DNA of 64,000 nt from positions 124,001 to 188,000 of the forward strand of contig JAKJHU010000382.1 in NCBI GenBank assembly GCA_022316685.1, given 5' to 3'. The notes under the pieces were generated by a model. It ran no database searches. It was not told the origin of the DNA and worked only from the letters and a program-made list of their open reading frames with translations. Both the position numbers and the translations under genes were made by a program. The stretch comes from Progne subis subis (taxonomy: Eukaryota > Chordata > Aves > Passeriformes > Hirundinidae). Of the stretch, positions 25,801 to 37,800 are shown in pieces (position 1 is the first letter of the stretch; each line of letters starts with the position of its first letter).

Positions 25801-28800
25801 CTCCATTTCCTTCTGGGAATGCCCAGAAAAGGCGGAGCAGGCTCAGACTCACCGATTTTGTGATACAATTCTGGCAGCTGCACCTCCACCTTCTCCCTTT
25901 GGAACAGATGATACTCAGCCTGCTCACACACGGGTGGGATCATGTTGAACTGCCTGGCCACGGAGTAGGCTTCCTGCAGGGGAGAAACCCACCGAGAAAA
26001 CACTTCAGCAGATGAAAATACCCTGCAGGACACAGCAGGACACAGCAGGACACAGCAGGACACAGCAGGCCACCTTCTCTGGGTGTGCAGGAGATGGCCA
26101 AGGCAAGTCTCCTGTCCCTTGGCAAGGGGAATGGGACCAGCAGGTGCTGCAATCCTGGAGTCCCAGCCTGGTTTGGGACATTAAAGCCCATCTCAATCCA
26201 TCCCCTGCCCATCTCATTCCATCCCTGCCCATCTCAATCCACCCCTGCCCATCTCAATCTGCTCCCTGCCCATCTCAATCCATCCCCTGCCCATCTCAAT
26301 CCACCCCTGCCCATCTCATTCCATCCCTGCCCATCTCAATCCATCCCCCGCCCATCTCAATCCACCCTGCCCATCTCAATCTGCTCCCTGCCCATCTCAA
26401 TCCATCCCCTGCCCATCTCAATCCATCCCCTGCCCATCTCAATCCACCCTCTGCTGTGGGCAGGACTCCTTCCATGGGCCAGGCTGAGGTCAGACTGAAG
26501 GGTTTGACTTCAACCAGGCCGAACCGACACAAACCCCAAACAAACCGACACAAACCCCAAACAAACCGACACAAACCCCAAACAAACCACCCCAAACCCC
26601 CACCAAGGTCAGCCCAACTTCTCCTGACTGGCACTGTGCTCGTTCTGGGACGGGCTTTCCAAGGGCCTGGGGTGGGAGGAGCGGCTGAGAGGACGCGGCG
26701 GTGCCCTCACCATGATCTCCATGGCGCTCCAGCGGGACGTGCCCCAGTACATGGCCATGCCCTGGTTGATGACGTGTGTCATGGCCCGCACGATCTCTAA
26801 AGGAGGGCAAGAACAACAGCGGTGTCAGGAGCGTGTAACGGTGGTGTTTTTAGGAGTGAACCTCCGCCCGGGCCCCAGTGAAGCTCTCCAGTGGAAAAGC
26901 TGCGTGAAGGAACGCAGATGATCAACCGAGCTCTGACACGCACACACCCCACGAGGCTGGCTCAGCAAAGGGAGGCCAGAAGGATCTTTGCATGAGATCA
27001 GCTCCCAGCAAGGTTTATTCCAGGTGCCGAAGGGAATCCCGTGCAAAGAGGGGCGATGGTGGGCCTTGCTCAGGCTGAGGTGTGATTTACAGCACCCGGT
27101 GACCCCGTGGCACAGGGGTGGCACCGAGGGCAGCCGAGCCCCGTGTCCTGGAGGGAGCACAGCTCCGGTCACCGGGCTCCCACAGCCGAGGGATTGACAG
27201 GGAAAGAAGAAACCGGGAGAATTTGGGTATCGGGGAGGAGAGGCAGGGGCAGAATTACAGCGTGTCCTCCCGAGGCCAGAACCCGGGGTTATTTCAGTCG
27301 GCTTGAGGGACTCCACAGCAGTGCCCAGAGCACGCATTCCCACCAAATCCACCTCCAGACGCCGCTCCTGCTGGGCTCCCCTGCCCGGGCGCAGCGGGAA
27401 AAGCATTCTCAGTGCAAACATCACGACATTGACCCTGCAGCTGGATAAAAACTGATTTTCCCACCCGGGCTCTTTGCCGATCGCAGCTTTAGGAGAAGGC
27501 TTTCTTTCAAAACGGAACACAAGAGGGCAGCACAGTGGAAAATAAACTTTAAATAAAATATATTTTTTAAAAAATAAATAAATGCTATTAAAAAATAAAA
27601 AGAAAGAGAATTAAATAAATAGAATAAATAAATATATATAGTTAATTAATTAAATAAATACATAAAGATTAAGTAGAATTTTTTAATTTTTTTTTTTTAT
27701 TTTTTTTTTTTTTTTTAATATTTGCTCCCTGAAAGCACATATCTGGGTCTGCCTCAGTGCCACGGGCCTGGTTGTTCACTGGGCCACACACACCAGGACA
27801 GGATCTTGGATTTCATCCCTCAGACCCCCCTGCCTGCCTGGGGGTGGAAAAACCCCCATCAGTTTTAGTTTAATGGACTCACGGGCTGGTTTGGGTTGGA
27901 AGGGATGTTAAAACTCATCATCCCACCCGTTCATGGGCAGGGACACCCTCCACTGTCCCAGGCTGCTCCCAGCCCTGTCCAGCCCGGCCTTGGGCACTGC
28001 CAGGGGTCCAGGGGCACCACAGCTGCTCTGGGCACCCTGTGCCAGGGCCTGCCCCACTCCCAGCCAGGAATTCCTTCCCAGTCTCCCGTCCAGCCCTGCC
28101 CTGCGTCACAGCCCCCAGGAGCAGCCCCAAGCCATAACTCCCTGCCCTGGCTGTGGTAATATTCCCCTGTCTCTGTCAGGGCTGCAGCACGGACACGACC
28201 GCTGCCCGCAGAATGGGAAAAACGAGCTAAAGTCACTCTGAGAAGCGAAAGAAAACATTTCTGGGGCACCGTGTGCTCAGTGGGCACTGCCACAGCCACA
28301 GCCCCGGGGGCTCTTTCCATGGGAGAGCCAAGGGGCTGGCACTGCCCGCCCACCCCAGAAACTCTGAGCACCCCAAATCCCTCTGGGGCTGCCCTGGAGC
28401 CTGCAGTGCCCCGAGAACCCCTCTGCCCCCGGTGGGAAAAGGGCTCCAGGAGCTGCTGCAGCCTCGACACCGAGGCACAGCAGCATTCCCGTCCTACTCA
28501 TGGCACGGAAAAAGCTGGAGCTGGCACAGAGGGGGCTCCAGTGCCAACCTGGGCGCTGCTGTGAATCCTTCTGCGGGCGCTGGCAGCAGATCCCGGGGAA
28601 AGGCTCCGTTTATGACCCACAGGGCTGGCGTTGGTGCGCCCGACACACAGAGCTGCCCGAAACCCCAACACAAACCCGCTGTGTCCCGGGAACGAGGGAG
28701 AGGGGAAGGAAAACCCCAGGCAGCGTTAAAGGCAGCACTGGGATGTAAAGGAAACGTCCATTTCTTCCGGAAGAAGTGTCAATTCGTTTCAGTGAAGTGT

Positions 28801-31800
28801 AAATATAGAATTAAAGATTGGTTGAGGTTGTAAAGGACCTTAAAGGTCACATTTCTCCAAGCCCCTGTGTGGGCAGTGGCACCTTCTACCTGACCAGGGC
28901 TCCAGAATGTGACTAATGAGCAACTGCAAGCTTCCCCTTCTGAATATTTAATTAAAAATTGGTTTTCATTTCCTACCAGCATCGGCCTAAGCCTCTAAGT
29001 GATCCTTCCCTCCCTCCTCAGCAGCTTCTCCCTGGGTTTAGTTTTCTATTTTTGCCCCGCCACCATTTCAGAATTTCAAAAAACATTTCGTCACACGCCT
29101 CTTACACATCTCAGCCTGTGGTTGTTTTCATTTCTCCTGCCTCTACTCCTTTCAAAAAAAAAAAAAAAAACCCGAGTCAACTCAGAAAATGTATATAAAT
29201 ACATATATCTATCTTCTTGTTTAGAGAGCCAGAGCACAGCGATGGGACTTGGGAGGAGCACACGCCTGGAGCTCTTGTCCTGCCAGCTGGATTTCCAAAT
29301 GCCAGCACTTAAGAACAGAATTTTCTTTTTTTTTTTTTTATATAAATAAGTGCTTCAAATCCCAAATAACAGCCCCTGGCACCGCAACAGTAATAACTTT
29401 GAAGCAGCTTAAAGTTCCCTGGTAGGAGGGTTGTCACCTCCCCTCCCTGCGTGCCAGGCTGCTCTGTGACACTGGGGACACCCCAGGGACCCTCCCCTCC
29501 AGCTGCACTGCTGGAAAAGCCCCTCAGGATGAAGGAAAAGCATCTACTTGCACAGCTGGGGGTGAGATCTTCAGCCCCAGTGAGGAGACACGAAAGACGG
29601 GAATTCCGGAGAGGATGGATCCTCCCCATCACCCAGGGCCCCTGATGGAGGGGGCTGGGGGGTGGCAGAGGGTGCCAGGGACACCCCACACACGGCTGAC
29701 CCGGTCCCAGAGAGGGTGGGCAGCCCCTCACCCCTCATCCCCCCTGCCTGGCACATCCCAGCCCGGCCCTGGGGCGTGGGGGACACGGCCAGAGCCACCT
29801 GCACGGAGCCTCCCACCTCCAGCCGCTCCCTGACTCCAACGTTCACTGATTTTACAGCAGGAAACTGTTTTAATTTGCTCTGAGACCTTTAAGGACATTA
29901 AATACATTTCAGGGGCTTAGGTTAAGCAGCTTTGCCAGGTGCCCTGAGGCTCAGAGTCCCTGAGAGCACAGAAACCCCTGTGGAAAGCTCATCTGCTGCG
30001 CTCCCCAAGGGAGCAGCGGAGCCTGCACAGCCCGGGGGGAGAAGGGATCTGCTCTGGCTGGGGGCAGAGAAGGATCTGGAAAAGCTGCTCCTTGCTGCAG
30101 CGGAGGGAGGAGCAGGAGGGACAGGGGAGAAACCCCAGGAGCAGCGAGCAGGGCCAACAAACGTTCCAGGTTTGGGTTTGCTCACGACACGCTGGCTGCT
30201 CCGGCGGGACCGGCAGGCGCTGCCACCAGCAGGGACCATTTTAGGGTCACCTGGTGTTACCCTGGTTTTTCTGAGTTTTTTATTAGCCTTTTGAATTTCA
30301 TAAATGGAGTCAGATCTTTTAGTTACTGTACAATATTAGAGCAGTTTTCTACCTTTTCCCACAGATGTAACATAAACAAATCCTTTGTTTTTCATTCTCT
30401 GTCCTTTGTTTGCATATTTCTAACCTGAAAACAACTGTAACTGACAACTGGTCTGGCCACTGAGGCTGAGGGGTGGAAACCCCAAAAAGCCAATCTTCTG
30501 CTAGACCCACAAATGTATGAAAAGTAAGAGATAAACAACGGGGTCTCTTCTCTCAGCTCTCTCGGCTGTGAGCTGGATCGGAAGAACCTCTGCGGAAATC
30601 TCTTGTCTGCGTGTGACTGCTCTGTGTGTGTCGGTGACAACCTGGGACGTGGAGAGTGTCCCTGCCACGGCAGGGGTGGATGGGATGGGCTCTCGGAGCC
30701 TTCCGAGCCCCAGAGCCCACGGCTGCGGCGTGGGAGAGGCTGCGGCGCGATGGAGCGGCACCGACAGATGGCCCAGCAGATGCTCTGGGGCGGATGTGGC
30801 TTAGGAGGTGATCCGTGAAAAAGGCAGGAGGAAGATGGGAAGGATCTCCACCGCGCCGTTCACAGCAGCAACGTCCCTTTTTTCACCCCGCCGGAGCCTC
30901 GGCCCGTGCCCGGCTGCCAAGGCTGGCGCGACCCGCGGGACCGGCCGTGCCCTGGGCACGGGGACCCGGCCACGCTGCTCGGAGAGGAGAGGTCACTCCT
31001 TCCTCCCAGACACAGCACGGCCTGGGGAAGCTGTGCCGCTCCCAAAACGCCAGGCCGGTCCCCGAGGCGCTGGGGGGGCACCCGCGGGTCACCGGGGTGG
31101 CACAGCCCCTCTCCAGCAGGGAAATGCGTGCCAGCTCTCCTGACGTGGAGCTCCAGCCCTGCCTGGTTCCCGTGGGCACCTGCCTCCAGTCCAAGCACAA
31201 AAACACTTCGTCTGAAGGGACCGGGGAAAGGAAATACTCCAAAGGTTAAAGTGTCACCGAGACACACAAAGCAGTCACACGCAGACAAGAGATTTTTGCA
31301 AAGCAGAGGTCCTTCTGATCCCAGCTCACTGCTGAGAGAGCAGAGAGAGGAGGAAGAGAGCCCCTTTGTTTATTTTTACTTTTTATACATTTGTGGGTCT
31401 AGCAGAAGATTGGCTTTTTGGGGTTTCCACCCCTCAGCCTCAGTGGCCAGACCAATTGTCAGTTACAATTGTTTTCAGGTTAGAAATATGCAAACAAAGG
31501 ACAGAGAATGAAAAACAAAGGGTTTGTTTATGTTACCTCTGTGGGAAAAGGTAGAAAACTGCTCTAATATTGTACAGTAACTAAAAGATCTGACTCCATT
31601 ATGAAATTCAAAAGGCTAATAAAAAAACTCAGAAAAAACAGGGTAACATTAAAGCACAAAGGCAACTTCCATTTCCTTCTAAAACACACAAATTCACGTG
31701 GTGGCAGGGCAGACACAGAAACCCGAAATAGGCTGGGAGGGACCTTAAAGGACATCTAATTCCAACCCTGTGCCGCGGGCAGGGACACCTCCCATGGACC

Positions 31801-34800
31801 AGGCAGCCACAAAGGAGCTATTTCACATTTAAACTGCCCCACCTGAACATCTGACAGCGAACAAATGAAAAATAACTTCTCATTTCCCGCCCTGCTCAGT
31901 CTAAGCCCTTCGAGCACGTTCAAACCTCCAAGTGCAGCTCCCACCTACCTTCCATGGGGGTGTTGTTGTCGGGGCGGTTGGCAAAGACCACGTCCACGTA
32001 TTCCAGCTGCAGCCTCTGCAGGGAAGCCTTCAGCCCTGCGAGAGGGAAGGCAGAGACAAGGGCGGGCAGGGTCAGAGGGAGGCGCAGAACACGGCCGAAA
32101 CGGGGTCACCCGCAGCTGGGTGCACTTAAATTGCATATATATATGAGTAGATATATTTATATGTATTATAAATAAACAGGGATTATTATATAGTCCCTGT
32201 TATTATGATTTTATTATATATATTATATGTAATATTTAAAATATATCCATCATAAACAGGGAGTATCATATATTATAAATAAGCTATAAGTGGGGACTAT
32301 TATATATTGTAATTTTATTGTCTATATATTATAATATATTACCTATATGTTATAATTTTGCTATGTATTATAGATATTTATTATATATTACATAATTATA
32401 GTATATATTATTAAAATGAACTATCATATGTTATAAGTAAACTATGAGCAGGGACTAATATATATTATCATTTTATTATCTATATATTATATATATTTAT
32501 TATGTATTATATAATTATATTATATATATGATAAACAGGGACTCATGTGTTATAAATAAACTATAAGCAGGGACTAATATATATTATCATTTTATTATCT
32601 ATATTATATATATATAAAATATTATATAATTATATTATATATATTATAAAGAGGGACTATCATGTATTATAAATAAACTATAAGCAGGGACTAATATCTA
32701 TTATCATTTTATTATCTATATATTATATATATTTATTATGTATTATATAATTATATTATATATATGATAAACAGGGACTCATGTATTATAAATAAACTAT
32801 AAGCAGGGACTAATATATATTATCATTTTATTACCTATATACTATATATATTTATTATGTATTATATCATTATATTATATATATTATAAACAGGGACTCT
32901 CATGTATTATAAATAACCAGGGACTATTTCAGCGCCCTGCCCCTGCTCAGAGTTAATTCAATCTGAATTTTGTCCAGAGCCTTTCTTGCTCCAGCTCCTG
33001 ATGCCCAGCCCATGAGTGTCCGGGTTTTGAAGCCTTCCAGTGAGGATCTGATGGGAGATGGCACCAAACCCCTGCAGATATATTTCTATACCTCTGTGTG
33101 AGCGTATGAGAGAGGGCGAGCAGAGGATGGGCATTTCATCCAGCTCCAAATTCAGCAAACATTTTCAGCCTGCTCTATTTTGACTCATTCTTCATGAACA
33201 TTCATAAAAACATTTTGTTCTTGGGAAGATTTGTAGAAAATAGCTGTTAAAAAATCCTCTGCTCTCTCTCACGCACACAGATATATATATATATATAAAA
33301 CGTAAATATAAAATATCTCTCATTGACCTTAACGTTGTTTGCTGAGTGTTCTGTGAAATTATTCCAACTCCTGCCAGTGCCTCTCCGTCATTTCACGGAG
33401 TATCTCCCGAGAAATGGAGAACGGGTGGGTTTGGGGTGCCTGTGACACATCTGCCACCTCCCCGAGCACCTTCAGTGCCACCGCCTCACTGAAGCTCACT
33501 CGGATGAAAATTCACCAAAACGCTGCCACGAGAAAAACCTTCTCCAGCATTGCCTTACTGGGAAAGTCACACCCTGATGTGTCTGGATGCTGCAAACACC
33601 CCGAGATAAAACTCTCCAGGGCGATGCTGGATGGAACCTGCCGGGAGCAGGAAGGAGGAGGAGGATGGAAGGAGACAAAGCTGCACCGCAGCGAGGAGCT
33701 GCTGTCCCCCACGCTCATCCCACCTGAGCTGGGCACTGCCCCGGGGCTCCCCTGAGGTTCAGATCTTCCAGGTGTGCAGCACCCAGCAAGGAGGAGCTGC
33801 TGCCCTGTCCCTGAGAGATCTTAGCCTGCCACCAGCTGCTTTTTCCACAAGGGAAAAGTTCTCGAGAAAGCCTCTCCTCAAAACAACCTTGGCAAAACAA
33901 CTCTCCTTTCCCAAAACAATCCTTCTCCAGGTGGTGTTCTGCTGTTTCTGGGGTTCCACCAACGGATCAGAGAGGTGTCGTTCCTGTTCACCGGTCGTGC
34001 TGGGTCTGTGTGGGAACACCTTATAAAAGGTGGTAAGAATTTGACAATAAAGCCTTTTCTATACTCTTTGACTACAACGACAGCCCTGGGCTCCTCCTTG
34101 GAGTAGAATATCCCAGAGGATTCCACCTCTGAGTCCCCCGGAGCAGGTTCTGCGCATCCCCGGGGGCAGAGGGGGTCACAGGGCACGGGAGGTGGGGGGA
34201 CAATCCCTCCCCAGGGAGCTGGCACTGCCCTGCCGGGAGCTGGCCAGCCCTGGAACGCCCCTCCGCAGCATTCCCGAGGCCAGGCCGGTGTGCCCAGGAT
34301 CGCCGCAGGGCACAGCCCGGGGCTCTGCGCCGCTGGCCGGGAGCTGCGGGATGCTCCTGGAGGCACGGGCAGCCAGCCCGGGCTGCCTCCTCTCGCAGGG
34401 ACGGGGACACAGCTGGCAGCAGGCTGGCTGCAGGATCCTCCCTTCCCGGTGTTCCTGGGCACCGCTGCCCCGCTGCTGGAACCCTGGGCACTGAGGATTC
34501 CGGGATTTCTGTGCCGACCCTCGAGCCAGCACCGCATTTCACCTGAGGCCGTGGAACAGGCTCCCAAAATTGAGCTTTGGCACTGGGGCTGTGGGTGTGT
34601 GGTTTGGATAAAGTGTGAGATAGCACAGGGTGCAAAACTTAGAGTTCAAGGGTTTAGTGTATAATAATATACATGGGGCAAGATGGGGGATTTGGGGCAT
34701 TGGCTCAGTTCTTCTTTCATCTTCTCCATGGTTTTGGGTGGTTTTCTGTAACTGGGTGAAAAGGTCTGCATTGCGGACTATGGGTGGTCATTATTGGGTT

Positions 34801-37800
34801 AAAAGTATAAATAATAGAGGTGTCATCTCGTTATTGGGTGATTAGTGCTTAAATAACCTTGGAAAGAGTTAGAGAGGGATCCATTTTCTACCCTGTTAGC
34901 TGGAGCTCACAGCTGGTGAGACTGTGCTAGAAACAGGAATTAATAAACACCGAGTCTTGAACACGAACCCCACGACTCCCGTGCATTAATCCCAGCTCTA
35001 ACACGATGAAGAAAAGATAAGAAACCCACAGCCCTGTGCCCTGAGAGCTGCAGCCGTGCCCAGAGCCCCGCAGAGCCGGCTCTGGGTACAGCCCGGGCAC
35101 ACTCGGACAGGGATCCGCCACGAGGAGAAGGAACACGGTGTTCTGTTCGTGCTCTCCTGCACTAACACATCCAGCAGGACAAAACAAAGCAGCAGGGAGG
35201 GGGAGAGCAGCGGGGATCTGGGTGAATAAACCCCAGGGGTGGCGTGAGGGAACGGGCAGCAGCGCCGAGCGCTTGGGGAGGAGCAGCAGCAGGAGCACAC
35301 CTCAGCCGTGCCAGCTGGGGGCTGGCACCCCTCCAGGGGCTGTTTCTGCAGGCTGACATCATGCCCACATCCTCATCCTCATCCTCATCCCTCATGCTCA
35401 TCCTCATCCCTCCCAGCTCCGGAGGGAGCCCAGGTGCCCCAGGCCATGCCTGGTGCCAGGGGAAGGGCTGGGGGCATGCAGAGAGCTTCCCCTGCAGAGC
35501 CCAGGGGCTGCCGCGGGGATTTCATCTGATCAAACTGTGTGAGGGGAGCCAGAATGAGCCCTCGGGGCACTTTGGGCATTTTAGAGATGAGTTCTGGGAT
35601 CCAGCTGGACACAGCCCAGCGCAGGGGCGGCCCGAGCCCCTGGCACAGCCCAGCCCGGCCCGGGTACCTTCGATGATGTGTTTTCTGGAAAGGCCCCTCT
35701 CCGTCTCTGCTCTGCAAGGGAAAAACAGGAACACGGCTGGGACACGGTGCCAGCAGCTCGGGAGCGCTGCTTTGTGTTCTGATTTACACAGCCCCAAAGT
35801 TACAGAATCACAGACTGGGTTGGGTTGGAAGGGAATTTAAATCCCATCCATCCCACCCCTGCCATGGCAGGGACACCTCCCAATGCCCCAGGCTGCTCCA
35901 AACCCCAGTGTCCACCCTGGCCCTGGGCACTGGCAGGGATCCAGGGGCAGCCACAGCTGCTCTGGGAATTCCATCCCAGCCCCTCCCCATCCTCACAGCC
36001 AGGAATTCCTGCCCAGTATCCCATCCATCCGTCCCTGCCCTCTGGCCAGGTGAAGCCATTGCCTGTGCCCTGTCCCTCCATCCCTTGTCCCCAGTCCCTC
36101 TCCAGCTCTCCTGGAGCCCCTTCAGGCCCTGGAATTATCTCTGGGCTCTCCCTGGAGCCTTCTGCTCCCCAGCTCCTTAAAACCCTTGGCAAAATGCACA
36201 GCAATAGGGGGAGAGCAGCAAACCACCCCAGGTGCCATTGTCCCCCCGGGTGCAGGGCTGGGGCAGCAAACACCAGGAGAAGTGACTGTCACACTTACTT
36301 GCCACCCCAGTAGAGCTTTGTGGTTATCACCAAACTGGACCTCCTGCAAAAAGAACAGAAAAATTAATATACTTTTAAAATTATTATTATCAATAATAGA
36401 AGGTAACCAAGCAGGATGCTGCCCATCAGCAACTTCTAAAGCCTGGCAGCAGGATTTCTGCTGGCAATGCTCGAGCAGCAAAGGAGCAGCTGAGGAGACA
36501 CTGGCTGCAGTGGTGATCTGGGGGAACTCTCTGCACATGGGGTGAGCCTGGGCAGTCCCTGGCACCCCAGGAATTGTCACCTGCCCTAGGGCCTGGCCCC
36601 ACTGCGCCGTGGTGGAGCGCAGGGTATCCGAGCTCGAGATCCTTCAGAGGATGGGACGTGAGAGATCCTGCAGGGGTTTTGGTCAAATGTGCTGAAAAAC
36701 AGCCAGGGCACGAGGAAATTGAATGAAGTGGAGTCAGGGGAAGTTTGGATTGGACATTGGGATAGAAACCAAAGTGAAGAACCCAAGTGAAGTGACCAAA
36801 ACCCCCAAACGTTTTAAATTACCGAGTAAGCACCACGCAGACCTTTACCCTGGGGCTGCAGCGCTGTTCCCTCCTGCCTCTCATTGCCATGCAGCGTTGC
36901 CAGAGTTATTAAACTCGAGAGTGATGCATCTGAATTGATCTGCAAACTCCCACATGATATTAAATCAAAGGCTTAGCACCCTCCAGCTACCTTGCTGCAT
37001 AACCAGATACGTACAACACAATTGCCCTGCTTCTATTGGACTTAATTTTCTTTCCTCCCCGTCATCCAGAATATTTCTTGCCAAGAAATCAATCAGCCTC
37101 TCTAATCCCTTAGACAGGGATGCTGGGTTTGGAGAGTCCTGCTAGAAACCCCCTCAGCTGAACCTGCCTAGGACACACAGGGAGGCCTTTGAGGATTATG
37201 CAAATCTCCCAGAACTCCACCACTGTGCTAATGTACATCCCAGAAATGAGGTGTCATCTCCTCCCAGGCTGCTGGGGATGAGGGCCCATCACAGCTTTGC
37301 ATCCCTAACCCAACATCCCCAGCACGGAGAGGGTGCCAACGCCCATCCTGCCACACGGAGAGGGCATGGGAACGCTCCTGAGGGGATGGACACACTCCCA
37401 AAAGAGGATGGGAACACTCCTGAGGGGATGGAAACACTCCTGAGGGGATGGGAACACTCCTGAGGGGATGGAAACACTCCTGAAGGGATGGGAACACTCC
37501 TGAGGGGATGGACACACTCTCGAGGGGATGGACACACTCCTGAGGGGATGGACACACTCCCAAAAGAGGATGGGAACACTCCTGAGGGGATGGACACACT
37601 CCTGAGGGGATGGGAACACTCCTGAGGGGATGGGAACACTCCTGAGGGGATGGACACGCTCCTGAGGGGATGGACACACTCCTGAGGGGATGGACACACT
37701 CCTGAGGGGATGGACACGCTCCCAAAGGCATGTGACTGAGACAGGGTGGCCCCAGAGCGGGGTCACAGCCCCCTGGAGTCGCTGTGCTCACCCCAAATCC

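Larger units (their letters stand above)
26797..31948 (-). other. KCNAB1: KCNAB1 intron (5.2 kb) with CR1s and two solo LTRs
   Basis: Contains an AT-rich AAATAAATA run (about 27540-27720), CR1 fragments at 27880-28112, 28813-28915, 30646-30720 and 31728-31812, and two solo LTRs in opposite orientation (30255-30639 and 31252-31648). The stretches 26830-27530 and 28920-30240 show no recognisable feature apart from short A/T homopolymers near 29153-29170 and 29328-29340. Confidence 0.75.
32036..35667 (-). other. KCNAB1: KCNAB1 intron with AT-rich satellite and LTRs
   Basis: Holds the AT-rich 119-bp tandem repeat (32130-32925), a probable solo LTR (33806-34082), a second LTR (about 34614-35003) and a short CATCCT run (35368-35412). 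The stretch 32930-33800 shows nothing beyond a short (TA)n near 33281-33297. Confidence 0.75.

Noticed and set aside
26195..26600. Direct-repeat array with spacer-like parts, considered as CRISPR-like
   Set aside because: Repeats are contiguous with no unique spacers, lie in a vertebrate intron and vary in unit length, so they are ordinary minisatellites.
30640..31251. Possible internal retroviral sequence between the two LTRs
   Set aside because: The LTRs are in opposite orientation with different target duplications, and the sequence between them contains a CR1 tail and no retroviral motif.
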